A stretch of DNA of 45,066 nucleotides from Flavobacteriaceae bacterium (GTDB taxonomy: Bacteria > Bacteroidota > Bacteroidia > Flavobacteriales > Flavobacteriaceae). A program made the position numbers and the translations under genes. The DNA lies in NCBI GenBank assembly GCA_030828565.1, contig JAURCF010000004.1:1-45066 (forward strand), in the 5' to 3' direction. The notes below the pieces were generated by a model. That model was not told the DNA's origin. It saw nothing but the letters and a program-made list of their open reading frames with translations, and made no database searches. This document shows positions 9,093 to 16,806 of this stretch, piece after piece. Position 1 is the first letter of the stretch; each line of letters starts with the position of its first letter.

Positions 9093-10409
9093 TTGGACTC
9101 TGACCCCCTTAGTATCTTTTTTTTAGCCACAACACTCGATGTGTTATTGCTACTCAAACTCTTATTTCTATGTGTTTTATTGTTTTTTTCAGCAATGATA
9201 TCCGGTGCTGAAGTTGCCTTTTTTTCACTCTCATCATCAGACTTAACAACGCTTTCAAAGTCAAAAAATAAGCGTTACCAACTTGTTTTTAAACTGCGAA
9301 AAAACCCAAAAAGATTACTAGCCACCATCCTTGTTGGTAATAATTTTATCAATATCGCTACCGTTTTGTTGTTTGCCTCTATGTCCAACGTGTTGTTTTC
9401 GAATATAACTTCAACAGTGCTTCGATTTGTTGTAGAGGTTGGATTAATTACTTTTCTTATTCTTTTGTTCGGAGAAATTCTTCCTAAAGTCTATGCCAAC
9501 AGAAATGCTGTTTCTTTTGCAAAACGAATGGCCCTACCGATTCATTTTATGGATCGTTATATCTTTTTCTTTTTAACACTTCCCATGAGTAAATGGACTA
9601 ATTTTTTACACAATTCGTTGGGAAAAAAACGTTCTAATATTTCGGTTGATCAACTTTCAAAAGCATTGGAACTTACCGACGAAAAGGACACAACAGCCAA
9701 AGAGCAACAAATTCTTCAAGGAATAGTTAGTTTTGGAAATATAGACACCAAACAAGTCATGCGACCCCGTATAGATATGTTTGCCCTTTCAGAATCACTC
9801 TCTTTTCAAGAAGTAAAAGAACAAATTGTTGCATATGGTTTTTCAAGAATTCCTGTTTATAGAGAGCAAATAGATTCGGTTGTAGGCGTACTTTACATCA
9901 AAGATTTATTGCCTTATATAAATCAATCAACCTATGATTGGGTTCAATTGTTAAGGGATCCTTATTTTGTTCCTGAAAACAAAAAATTAGACGATCTGCT
10001 AATGGATTTTCAATCCATGAAAATGCATTTGGCTATTGTAGTGGACGAATACGGGGGCACTTCGGGACTAGTGACATTGGAAGATATTATGGAAGAAATT
10101 GTTGGTGAAATAAGCGATGAATTTGACGATCACGATGTGATGTATTCTAAAATTGATAAAAATACCGTTGTGTTTGAAGGAAAAACAAACTTGAAAGATG
10201 TTTATCGCATTATGCAATTTGACGATGAATCCTCGTTTGAGGAGCAAAAAGGAGAAGCAGAAACATTGGCGGGTTTTGTTTTGGAACAAACAGGGTTATT
10301 TCCAAGAAAAAACACTTCAATTGAATTTCATGGAGTTGTTTTTACCATTGAAGCTGTTGATAAAAAGCGCATCCAACGGGTTAAGGTTCATAAAAAACAG
10401 GTATTATGA
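9093..10409 (+). CDS. gldE: Gliding-motility-associated protein GldE (CorC/HlyC hemolysin-like)
   Basis: Inner-membrane protein of 438 residues with a DUF21/CNNM transmembrane domain (about 15-170, including LLLLKLLFLCVLLFFSAMI and the SGAEVAFFSLS motif), a CBS-domain pair (about 190-325; VMRPRIDMFAL and FSRIPVYREQIDSVVGVLYI) and a C-terminal CorC/HlyC domain. In Flavobacterium GldE works alongside GldD in gliding and the type 9 secretion apparatus. The start is a TTG (MDSDPLSIFF), because the first in-frame ATG is about residue 35 and would cut the first membrane helix. It overlaps gldD by four bases (ATGA). A Mg/Co efflux role is possible from CorC homology. Confidence 0.9.
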   Translation: MDSDPLSIFFLATTLDVLLLLKLLFLCVLLFFSAMISGAEVAFFSLSSSDLTTLSKSKNKRYQLVFKLRKNPKRLLATILVGNNFINIATVLLFASMSNVLFSNITSTVLRFVVEVGLITFLILLFGEILPKVYANRNAVSFAKRMALPIHFMDRYIFFFLTLPMSKWTNFLHNSLGKKRSNISVDQLSKALELTDEKDTTAKEQQILQGIVSFGNIDTKQVMRPRIDMFALSESLSFQEVKEQIVAYGFSRIPVYREQIDSVVGVLYIKDLLPYINQSTYDWVQLLRDPYFVPENKKLDDLLMDFQSMKMHLAIVVDEYGGTSGLVTLEDIMEEIVGEISDEFDDHDVMYSKIDKNTVVFEGKTNLKDVYRIMQFDDESSFEEQKGEAETLAGFVLEQTGLFPRKNTSIEFHGVVFTIEAVDKKRIQRVKVHKKQVL

Positions 10410-10960
10410 GGGCCATTATTTTAGGTTTTATTGGAATGCTGTTTTCATGCTCTCAACCCAGTCTGCCCAAGCCTGCAGGCTTTTTAGCCTTGGAATACCC
10501 AAAAGCTCAATATCAATTTTTTCAATCCGATTGTAGCTTTCAGTTTCAATTCAATCGCTTGTCAGCGATTCATTTTACAAAAGGATGTGATTTGGAAATT
10601 CAATATCCTTTTATGAAAGCCACTATTTTTTTGACTCATTTACCCGTAAAAAATAACTTGGGTAGATTGTATGAAGATGTTCAAAAAAAGCTAGACGAAC
10701 AATCCTTAGGAACTACCAGAGTTCACCAAAGCGCATTTGAGGATGCCGAACGAAACCTAGTGGGGAGCTTGTTTACAATAGAGGCAGATGCAGCTTCTAA
10801 TGTTCAGTTTTTTGTCACCGACAAACAAAACAATTTTGTTTCGGGATCGATTTATATAGAAACTAAACCCAATTATGATTCGTTACTTCCTACTTTGGAA
10901 TACCTCAAAAAAGATATTCGAAAGTTGGTGCAAACTTTTGAATGGAAAGAAATGCTTTAA
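10406..10960 (+). CDS. gldD: Gliding motility lipoprotein GldD
   Basis: A 184-residue lipoprotein. The signal sequence ends in the lipobox LFSC (lipid-modified Cys 15), followed by the conserved PKPAGFLALEYPKAQY segment of GldD. The rest has the short strands and the C-terminal YDSLLPTLEYLKKDIRKLVQ helix of the family. Genetic work in F. johnsoniae made GldD essential for gliding; it is associated with the GldKLMN/SprA type 9 secretion and motility machine. The start overlaps the gldE stop (ATGA), indicating translational coupling. Its stop codon interlocks with that of the convergent gene at 10957-10960. Confidence 0.93.
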   Translation: MRAIILGFIGMLFSCSQPSLPKPAGFLALEYPKAQYQFFQSDCSFQFQFNRLSAIHFTKGCDLEIQYPFMKATIFLTHLPVKNNLGRLYEDVQKKLDEQSLGTTRVHQSAFEDAERNLVGSLFTIEADAASNVQFFVTDKQNNFVSGSIYIETKPNYDSLLPTLEYLKKDIRKLVQTFEWKEML

Positions 10961-11430
10961 GCAGCTTCTTTTTTAACGCAACAAGGTTTTGTACAGTCTT
11001 TTTTACAAGCCGCTTTGTCTTTAGTGCAACAAGGTTTTGCACAGTCTTTTTTGCAGCTTTTTAAAGTGAATTCTTCAACAAGATCGACTGTGGTAACCGA
11101 ATAACTTTCCCCAGCTGAGGTAATTGCCGCAGTCAATGCTTCTGCATTTGTTAAAGAAGCATCAAAAGAAACAAAGGCTTTTTTGTTGCTAAAATCAACC
11201 TTAGCAGATTGGACTCCAGCAACTGCATTCAGTTTTTTTTCAATGGCAGATGCACAGCCCATTTGACACGTCATTCCTTCTACACCAAATTCACCCTTTG
11301 TGAGCACAGCATCGGAAGAAATTTCAGACGTTTTTTCAGTGGAAACGGTTTTAACTTCAGGCTTAGCCTTAGTGTTGCAAGAAGTAGCCAAAATCAATAA
11401 AACAATGAGTAATGGAACAGTATTTTTCAT
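10957..11430 (-). CDS. Heavy-metal-associated domain lipoprotein with Cys-rich tail
   Basis: A 157-residue lipoprotein (lipobox LATSC, Cys 18) in three parts: a low-complexity spacer (20-45); an HMA domain (about 47-112) with metal-binding loop GMTCQMGCA (C55, C59); and a tail of two 16-residue repeats rich in Cys and Lys (CKKDCAKPCCTK / CKKDCTKPCCVK). The HMA loop is C-x3-C instead of the usual C-x2-C of copper chaperones, a spacing I recall from other flavobacterial homologues. Likely binds copper or another soft metal on the periplasmic side of a membrane. Function is inferred only. It stands alone, convergent with gldD and divergent from the EamA exporter. Confidence 0.85.
   Translation of the reverse strand: MKNTVPLLIVLLILATSCNTKAKPEVKTVSTEKTSEISSDAVLTKGEFGVEGMTCQMGCASAIEKKLNAVAGVQSAKVDFSNKKAFVSFDASLTNAEALTAAITSAGESYSVTTVDLVEEFTLKSCKKDCAKPCCTKDKAACKKDCTKPCCVKKEAA
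10960..11055 (-). repeat. 2 x 48-bp tandem repeat encoding the Cys-rich tail
   Basis: Two head-to-tail copies (10960-11007 and 11008-11055) encode CKKDCTKPCCVKKEAA and CKKDCAKPCCTKDKAA. The DNA of the copies is nearly identical around CAACAAGGTTTTG (10979 and 11027), indicating a recent in-frame duplication. Confidence 0.9.
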
Positions 11431-11513
11431 AAGAGATGAGTTTAAGTAGCTAAATTACATAAAAATAACTAATTCTTTAAAAATATTAGTTGCAACTTCG
11501 CACAAAGAAAAAT

Positions 11514-12404
11514 ATGACTGTAGTTCAACAAAAAAAATGGGTTTATTTAGTAGTTTTAACTCTTATTTGGGGTAGTTCATACATCCTAATCAAGAAAAGC
11601 TTGATAGGATTGAGCCCGTTACAATTAGGGTCCATTCGCATTTTAATTTCAACGGCAATTTTATTGTTGATAGGATTTTCTTCGTTAAAAGGTCTTACAA
11701 AAGAACAATGGAAGTGGATTACCGTTACGGGATTTATTGGAACTTTTTTTCCGTCCTTTTTCTTTGCTTTTGCCCAAACCAAAATCGATAGTGGTGTAGC
11801 TGCAATTCTAAATTCATTGACTCCTATGGCCACGCTATTTTTTGGATTTTTCTTTTTCCAATTTTCTATTCAAAAGCGACAAATTTGGGGGGTTTTGATA
11901 GGGTTTGTTGGATCCATTTGGCTTGTTATGGAAGATTCCTCAATTACCCTTGACCAAAACCTATTTTATGTTGGACTAATTTTCACAGCTTCCCTTTGTT
12001 ATGCTCTCAATGTAAACATTCTGAAACGCCACTTGCAAGATGTTTCAGCCATGGCTATTGCTTTGGGAAATTTTATTTTTATTTCCATTCCTGCTCTTAT
12101 CATTCTAAGTTTTACGGGTTTTTTTAAAGCAGAAGTTTATCATAGTTCAGAAGTGTGGGAGTCTTTCAAATACCTTCTGTTGCTATCATTTTTTGGAACG
12201 GTTATTGGAAAAATTATGTTCAATAAGTTTATTCAATTTGCTTCTCCAGTTTTTGCTTCCTCAGTCACCTATACGCTTCCGATTGTTGCCATAGGGTGGG
12301 GTGTGCTAGATGGAGAAACCATTAATTTTTGGCAGTTGGTAGCTGCGGGACTCATCCTTTATGGAGTGTCGTTGGTCAATAAAAAAGCGCCTAAGCAGCC
12401 TTAA
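11514..12404 (+). CDS. EamA (DMT) family transporter
   Basis: A 296-residue inner-membrane protein with about ten hydrophobic segments, in two repeated EamA halves; each starts with the family pattern (VVLTLIWGSSYILIKKSLIG; LIFTASLCYALNVNILKR). Members of this family export metabolites or amino acids or import nucleotide sugars; the substrate is not predictable here. The ATG at 11514 (MTVVQQKKWVYLVV) is preferred over a TTG at 11490, which would add eight polar residues ahead of the first helix. It is divergent from the metal-binding lipoprotein and followed by the rplU promoter. Confidence 0.9.
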   Translation: MTVVQQKKWVYLVVLTLIWGSSYILIKKSLIGLSPLQLGSIRILISTAILLLIGFSSLKGLTKEQWKWITVTGFIGTFFPSFFFAFAQTKIDSGVAAILNSLTPMATLFFGFFFFQFSIQKRQIWGVLIGFVGSIWLVMEDSSITLDQNLFYVGLIFTASLCYALNVNILKRHLQDVSAMAIALGNFIFISIPALIILSFTGFFKAEVYHSSEVWESFKYLLLLSFFGTVIGKIMFNKFIQFASPVFASSVTYTLPIVAIGWGVLDGETINFWQLVAAGLILYGVSLVNKKAPKQP

Positions 12405-12471
12405 AAAAGACTAGATACTATTCTTGACTATTAAGAAAATGAAAAGGCTAATATTTAAATTTAAAAAAAGA

Positions 12472-12502
12472 TTGGTAGTCAGTGGCAGAACACTTATATT
12501 TG
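12472..12502 (+). promoter_or_regulatory. Promoter of rplU-rpmA
   Basis: TTG at 12472-12474 and TATATTTG at 12495-12502 are separated by 20 bases, a close match to the Bacteroidota TTTG-N19-TAnnTTTG promoter. The rplU start is 36 bases downstream. Confidence 0.8.
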
Positions 12503-12538
12503 CAGACATTTTTAAACAAAAAAAACAAATTCAACGCT

Positions 12539-13054
12539 ATGTACGCAATTGTAGAAATAGCAGGGCAGCAATTTAAAGTTGCAAAAGACCAAAAGGTTTT
12601 TGTTCACCGATTGGACGCCAAGGCAGGATCAAAAGTTACTTTTGATAATGTTTTGATGTTGGCTAACGGAGACAAAATCACCCTTGGCGCCCCGGCTATC
12701 ACTGGAGCTTCTGTTGAGGCAAAAGTAGTTAAGCATTTGAAGGACGATAAAGTTATCGTTTTCAAAAAGAAACGAAGAAAAGGATACCGTGTTAAAAACG
12801 GACATCGTCAATCGTTAACCGAGCTTTTAATCGAAGGAATTTCTGCTTCGGGCGGTGCTACAAAAGCAGCTCCCAAAAAAGAAGCCGCTTCTGAACCCAA
12901 AGCAACCCAACCCAAAGCAGCTCCTAAAAAAGAAGCGAAAGAGGATTTGAGTGGCAAAACGGTCGCCGAATTAAAGGCATTGGCTAAAGACAAAGGAATC
13001 GCAGGAATTTCAGCGATGAAAAAAGCAGATTTGATTGCTGCATTGAACGCATAA
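12539..13054 (+). CDS. rplU: 50S ribosomal protein bL21 with C-terminal Rho-N/SAP-like extension
   Basis: Residues 1-103 are bL21: [51 protein letters not shown]. It binds 23S rRNA early in large-subunit assembly. Residues 104-135 are an Ala/Pro/Lys linker containing AAPKKEA twice. Residues 136-171 ([18 protein letters not shown], then [11 protein letters not shown]) resemble the Rho N-terminal/SAP helix-extension-helix nucleic-acid-binding fold. Typical bL21 is about 103 residues, so this one is 68 longer. The ATG at 12539 is used; a GTG at 12482 lies upstream of the promoter box and cannot be the start. rpmA follows after 22 bases. Confidence 0.95.
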   Translation: MYAIVEIAGQQFKVAKDQKVFVHRLDAKAGSKVTFDNVLMLANGDKITLGAPAITGASVEAKVVKHLKDDKVIVFKKKRRKGYRVKNGHRQSLTELLIEGISASGGATKAAPKKEAASEPKATQPKAAPKKEAKEDLSGKTVAELKALAKDKGIAGISAMKKADLIAALNA

Positions 13055-13076
13055 GTATAATTTAAACTCACACACA

Positions 13077-13337
13077 ATGGCTCACAAAAAAGGAGTTGGT
13101 AGTTCTAAAAACGGTAGAGAATCCGAATCCAAACGCTTGGGCGTTAAGATTTTTGGAGGACAAGCTGCTATTGCTGGAAATATCATCGTACGTCAACGAG
13201 GCACTGCCCACAACCCTGGCGAAAATGTTTACGCCGGAAAAGACCACACCCTTCACGCTAGAGTGGATGGATTGGTAAAATTTACCAAAAAGAAAGACAA
13301 CAAATCGTACGTATCTATCGTACCCTTTGATGCCTAA
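13077..13337 (+). CDS. rpmA: 50S ribosomal protein bL27
   Basis: bL27 reaches the peptidyl-transferase centre with its N-terminal tail. The 86 residues begin [20 protein letters not shown], the mature-type N-terminus without the cleaved leader found in Firmicutes, and continue with [20 protein letters not shown]-like [15 protein letters not shown] and VDGLVKF. It is the second gene of the rplU-rpmA operon and ends at a bidirectional terminator shared with ahcY. Confidence 0.98.
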   Translation: MAHKKGVGSSKNGRESESKRLGVKIFGGQAAIAGNIIVRQRGTAHNPGENVYAGKDHTLHARVDGLVKFTKKKDNKSYVSIVPFDA

Positions 13338-13354
13338 ACAATATTTATTTTGTA

Positions 13355-13391
13355 ATAAAAAAAGCCTCGCATTTGCGAGGCTTTTTTTTTA
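13355..13391. terminator. Bidirectional terminator between rpmA and ahcY
   Basis: A perfect 10-bp stem, AAAGCCTCGC (13361-13370) and GCGAGGCTTT (13375-13384), with loop ATTT, is flanked by A-tract on the left and T-tract on the right, so it can end transcripts from both converging genes. Confidence 0.93.
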
Positions 13392-13404
13392 TAAAAGGGT
13401 TGTT

Positions 13405-14721
13405 TTAGTAACGGTAATAATCCGGCTTGTAGGGACCTTCTACCGTTACACCTATGTAGGAAGCTTGATCTTCACGAAGCTCTTCGAGTTCTACACCCAT
13501 GCGTTCCAAGTGAAGTTTGGCTACTTTTTCATCCAAATGTTTGGGCAACATATATACTTCGTTATTGTATTTGTCAGCATGTTGCCAAAGTTCTATTTGC
13601 GCCAAGGTTTGGTTGGTAAAAGAGTTACTCATCACAAAACTCGGATGTCCAGTTGCGCAACCTAAGTTGACCAAACGTCCTTCGGCCAAGACAATAATGT
13701 TTTTACCATCCACCGTGTACATATCGACTTGCGGCTTGATTTCGTCTTTGGTATTTTCATAGGCGCCGTTGAGCCATTCCATGTCTATTTCGTTATCAAA
13801 ATGACCAATATTACAAACAATGACTTTATCTTTCATAGCTCGAAAATGCTTTTCGGAAATAATGTCTTTGTTTCCAGTTGCAGTTACTACCACATCGGCA
13901 TTACCAATGACAGTTTCCATTTTCTTGACTTCAAAACCGTCCATAGAGGCTTGTAGCGCACAAATAGGATCGATTTCGGTAATGGTTACAATACTACCAG
14001 CCCCTTTAAAAGAAGCCGCTGTTCCTTTTCCAACATCACCGTATCCGGCAACGATTACTCGTTTTCCTGCCAACATAGTGTCAGTGGCTCTTCGTACCGC
14101 ATCAACAGCACTTTCTTTGCAACCGTATTTGTTGTCAAATTTAGATTTGGTAACCGAGTCATTGACGTTAATTGCAGGAATGGGTAAGGTTCCGTTTTTG
14201 ACACGCTCATACAAACGGTGAACTCCTGTAGTGGTTTCTTCCGACAGTCCTTTAATTTCGGAAACCAACTCAGGATAATGATCCAATACCAAATTGGTTA
14301 GATCGCCTCCGTCATCCAAAATCATATTCAAAGGCTTTCGGTCTTCACCAAAAAATACGGTTTGCTCAATACACCATTCAAATTCTTCTTCTGTCATTCC
14401 TTTCCAGGCATAAACAGGAATTCCTGCGGCTGCAATAGCTGCGGCAGCATGGTCTTGAGTGGAAAAAATATTACAAGAACTCCAAGTAACATCTGCACCC
14501 AAATCAACTAAGGTTTCTATCAAAACTGCTGTTTGAATGGTCATGTGCAAACAACCCGCTATTCGAGCTCCTGCCAAAGGTTTTTGATTTTTATATTCGT
14601 TTCGCAACGACATAAGCCCAGGCATTTCTGCTTCTGCTAAGGTAATTTCTTTGCGCCCCCAATCTGCCAAAGAAATATCTTTGACTTTGTAGGCGGTGTA
14701 AGGAGTAGTTTTTGTTGACAT
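13405..14721 (-). CDS. ahcY: S-adenosylhomocysteine hydrolase
   Basis: Cleaves S-adenosylhomocysteine to adenosine and homocysteine, completing the methyl cycle. The 438-residue protein shows the family motifs in order: [20 protein letters not shown] near the N-terminus (substrate domain), [17 protein letters not shown], the NAD-binding Rossmann loop [12 protein letters not shown], and the C-terminal [13 protein letters not shown], ending KPDYYRY, the tail whose Lys and Tyr reach into the neighbouring subunit's NAD site. The ATG at 14721 ([20 protein letters not shown]) is the start. An in-frame ATG at 14808 lies beyond the promoter and within the divergent gene, so I rejected it. Confidence 0.98.
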   Translation of the reverse strand: MSTKTTPYTAYKVKDISLADWGRKEITLAEAEMPGLMSLRNEYKNQKPLAGARIAGCLHMTIQTAVLIETLVDLGADVTWSSCNIFSTQDHAAAAIAAAGIPVYAWKGMTEEEFEWCIEQTVFFGEDRKPLNMILDDGGDLTNLVLDHYPELVSEIKGLSEETTTGVHRLYERVKNGTLPIPAINVNDSVTKSKFDNKYGCKESAVDAVRRATDTMLAGKRVIVAGYGDVGKGTAASFKGAGSIVTITEIDPICALQASMDGFEVKKMETVIGNADVVVTATGNKDIISEKHFRAMKDKVIVCNIGHFDNEIDMEWLNGAYENTKDEIKPQVDMYTVDGKNIIVLAEGRLVNLGCATGHPSFVMSNSFTNQTLAQIELWQHADKYNNEVYMLPKHLDEKVAKLHLERMGVELEELREDQASYIGVTVEGPYKPDYYRY

Positions 14722-14753
14722 AGTTGTATCTTTGTTATAGCAATTTTGATTTG

Positions 14754-14785
14754 CAAATTTACGACATAGAATGCCGATATACAAA
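14754..14785 (-). promoter_or_regulatory. Promoter of ahcY
   Basis: On the minus strand TTTG (14785-14782), a 20-base spacer and TAAATTTG (14761-14754) match the Bacteroidota promoter. It sits 32 bases upstream of ahcY. The upstream element lies inside the first codons of the divergent phosphopantetheinyl transferase gene. Confidence 0.75.
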
Positions 14786-15382
14786 CATTTAACTCCTAAC
14801 GACAACACAACAATTTATTTGTGGGAACTGACAGAATCGGAAAAAGAATTGCATCAGGGACTCGTTCTTACCTCCTATTGTGAAAACCGCTTGTCACAAA
14901 TGCAATCAACTATGCATCGAAAGGGATTTTTAGGAGTCAGGCAGCTTCTTAAACAGGCAGGGTATGCGCCTCACAATCTTTCGTATGATGCTATGGGAAA
15001 ACCGCATTTGTCGGATGAAAATTTCATATCCATTTCACATTCTTTTGAATTTGTCGCTGTGGCTATTAGCTCCCAAGAAGTGGGTGTTGATTTGGAAAAA
15101 GAACGTCCCAAAATTCAAACCATTGCACCCAAGTTTCTACATCCTTCCGAGTGTGCTCTACTTTCTTCGGATCGTATGCTGACTACTTCTTGGTGCATTA
15201 AAGAAGCCGCTTACAAGCTTATAGGTCAAAAAGGACTGAGTTTTTTAAACCACATTCGAATTGCCAAAAGCCAATCCGATCACCTCGTTAGCACCGTTCA
15301 AACAGCGGCTGGATTTGTAATATTAAAAAACTGGGTGTATCATTGGCCCAACTATTCTTGTGCTCTTGCATTAAAAAAATAA
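14771..15382 (+). CDS. 4'-phosphopantetheinyl transferase (Sfp type)
   Basis: Transfers phosphopantetheine from CoA to a serine of acyl or peptidyl carrier proteins. The 203-residue protein has the two superfamily signatures: [10 protein letters not shown] near 104 (Mg-binding aspartate and glutamate) and [16 protein letters not shown] near 140 (W-x2-KE-A-x2-K). The N-terminal half is less conserved, containing [11 protein letters not shown] and [16 protein letters not shown]. Only eight bases separate it from the next gene, so it may head the vitamin-salvage cluster, although its own chemistry has no obvious link to it. No clear promoter is visible on this strand. Confidence 0.9.
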   Translation: MPIYKHLTPNDNTTIYLWELTESEKELHQGLVLTSYCENRLSQMQSTMHRKGFLGVRQLLKQAGYAPHNLSYDAMGKPHLSDENFISISHSFEFVAVAISSQEVGVDLEKERPKIQTIAPKFLHPSECALLSSDRMLTTSWCIKEAAYKLIGQKGLSFLNHIRIAKSQSDHLVSTVQTAAGFVILKNWVYHWPNYSCALALKK

Positions 15383-15390
15383 TTTCAAAA

Positions 15391-15651
15391 ATGGATATTT
15401 CTGTTGAACTTACCCTTACTCCGCTTCAAGATCATTACGAAACACCCATTATTGATTTCATCAAAGAGCTTAGAGCCTCGGGATGTACGATTCACGAAAC
15501 ACCATTGAGCACTCAAATTTATGGTGATTTTAATACCGTGATGTCTTCTATCAACCAAGCAACTCAAAAAGCTTTTGAAAATTCAGAGCATATTATTTTA
15601 CATATGAAAATTGTCAAATCCAACCGAAGCGATTATGAACCTTTTTTTTGA
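15391..15651 (+). CDS. Thiamine-binding-like protein (MTH1187/YkoF-type, COG0011)
   Basis: An 86-residue single-domain protein beginning MDISVELTLTPLQDHYETPI and containing LSTQIYGDFNTVM, the hallmark 'MSTQv.Ge.d.vm' segment of the MTH1187/YkoF thiamine-binding superfamily, which forms ferredoxin-like dimers or tetramers. Homologues bind thiamine or related pyrimidines in the cytoplasm; the exact role is unclear. The ATG at 15391 is chosen; an in-frame start at 15343 would lie within the preceding gene. The end overlaps the following transporter gene by 17 bases, indicating co-translation. The location in front of a PnuC-family transporter and a TPP riboswitch supports a vitamin B1 connection. 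Confidence 0.8.
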   Translation: MDISVELTLTPLQDHYETPIIDFIKELRASGCTIHETPLSTQIYGDFNTVMSSINQATQKAFENSEHIILHMKIVKSNRSDYEPFF

Positions 15652-16267
15652 GACCCTTTTTGGGCAATATGCTGATTACGCATCCATCGATATTTTTTTG
15701 GAAATAACAGGAGTGATTTTTGGTTTTTTGAGCGTGTGGTACGCCAAAAAAAATCATATTTGGGTATTTCCAACAGGCTTAATTTCTACCGCTATTTTTG
15801 TGTATTTATTGTGGAAATGGGTTTTACTGGGTGATATGATGATCAATGCATATTACTTTGTAATGAGTATTTACGGGTGGTATGTGTGGACACGTAAATC
15901 GAATGGCGAATCCCTTACTCCAATAAGTCGCACTACTGCTTCTGAAAAGAAAATCGCTTGGATTATTTTTATGACAACTCTTGTATTTGTTTTTGGAGTG
16001 TATCATTTTGCTGAGAAATGGTCGTCATGGACGGCATATGTTGATACCCTAACAACAGCTATTTTCTTTGTGGGAATGTGGTTGATGGCTCGCCGAAAAA
16101 TTGAAAATTGGATTTTTTGGATCATCGGAGATATCATTTCGGTTCCGCTTTATTTATACAAAGGACTAACTTTTACTAGTTTTCAATATCTAATTTTTAC
16201 CTTTGTAGCTATTGCTGGATATTTTCTATGGAAAAAAACCTTGGACAAACCCCTTCTTCGTGCGTAA
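15635..16267 (+). CDS. pnuC: PnuC/PnuT-family vitamin transporter
   Basis: A 210-residue inner-membrane protein with about seven hydrophobic helices, matching the Pnu family: FLEITGVIFGFLSVWYAKKN, IWVFPTGLISTAIFVYLLWK, MMINAYYFVMSIYGWYVWTR (with the family GWYxW signature) and NWIFWIIGDIISVPLYLYKG. Pnu proteins move unphosphorylated vitamins by facilitated diffusion, with trapping by an intracellular kinase; PnuC takes nicotinamide riboside and PnuT takes thiamine. The adjacent NadR-like kinase favours nicotinamide riboside, whereas the thiamine-binding-like gene and TPP riboswitch on either side favour thiamine. The ATG at 15635 is preferred to a TTG at 15611. The 3' end overlaps the kinase gene by 40 bases. 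Confidence 0.9.
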   Translation: MNLFFETLFGQYADYASIDIFLEITGVIFGFLSVWYAKKNHIWVFPTGLISTAIFVYLLWKWVLLGDMMINAYYFVMSIYGWYVWTRKSNGESLTPISRTTASEKKIAWIIFMTTLVFVFGVYHFAEKWSSWTAYVDTLTTAIFFVGMWLMARRKIENWIFWIIGDIISVPLYLYKGLTFTSFQYLIFTFVAIAGYFLWKKTLDKPLLRA

Positions 16268-16806
16268 AAGTGGTGTTGTTTGGTCCTGAATCAACAGGAA
16301 AAACATCGCTTTCAAAACAATTGGCACGCTATTACGACTCGGTTTGGGTTCCTGAATTTGCCAGAGCATATCTTCAAGAAAAATGGAACAATACCAAAAC
16401 AACCTGCACCGCTGAAGACCTCTTGCCCATTGCGGAAGGACAAATAAACAATGAAAATCGTTTGGTTTCAAAAGCCAATAAAGTACTCATCTGTGACACG
16501 GATTTGTTAGAAACCAAAGTATATTCTGAAGCTTACTATATAGGTTCTTGCGATCCAATATTGGAAAAATTTGCACTTAAAAATACGTATGACATGTATT
16601 TTTTGACCTATATTGATGTGCCATGGGAAGCCGATGATTTAAGAGACAAGCCTACAGAGAGAAAAGAAATGTATGACTTTTTTGAAAATACACTAATTAA
16701 ATACAACCGGCCTTACACGGTTTTAAAAGGATCTCCCAAGGAACGGCTTCGCCAAGCCACTCAAATTATAGATGATTTAATTTTAAAAAATGCTTCCATT
16801 TACTAA
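16228..16806 (+). CDS. NadR-type P-loop kinase (ribosylnicotinamide-kinase-like), AAA_28 family
   Basis: A 192-residue cytoplasmic P-loop protein with Walker A GPESTGKTSLSK (19-30), then VPEFARAYLQEKW, the Walker-B-like LICDTDLLETKVYSE, and a lid segment DDLRDKPTERKEMYDFFE. This is the kinase half of NadR, which phosphorylates nicotinamide riboside to NMN. The nicotinamide-nucleotide adenylyltransferase half (with an HxGH motif) found N-terminally in enterobacterial NadR is absent. The kinase presumably traps the vitamin imported by the transporter; a thiamine kinase role is an alternative given the locus. The start lies 40 bases inside the upstream gene and the end overlaps the next gene by 17 bases. 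Confidence 0.85.
   Translation: MEKNLGQTPSSCVKVVLFGPESTGKTSLSKQLARYYDSVWVPEFARAYLQEKWNNTKTTCTAEDLLPIAEGQINNENRLVSKANKVLICDTDLLETKVYSEAYYIGSCDPILEKFALKNTYDMYFLTYIDVPWEADDLRDKPTERKEMYDFFENTLIKYNRPYTVLKGSPKERLRQATQIIDDLILKNASIY

Noticed and set aside
12482-12538. N-terminal extension of bL21 from a GTG at 12482
   Set aside because: It would include the -7 promoter box at 12495-12502, and bL21 universally starts MYAIVE.
13820-14221. Plus-strand open frame of 133 codons inside ahcY
   Set aside because: Shadow of the ahcY reading frame; its sequence mirrors the conserved NAD-binding region on the other strand.
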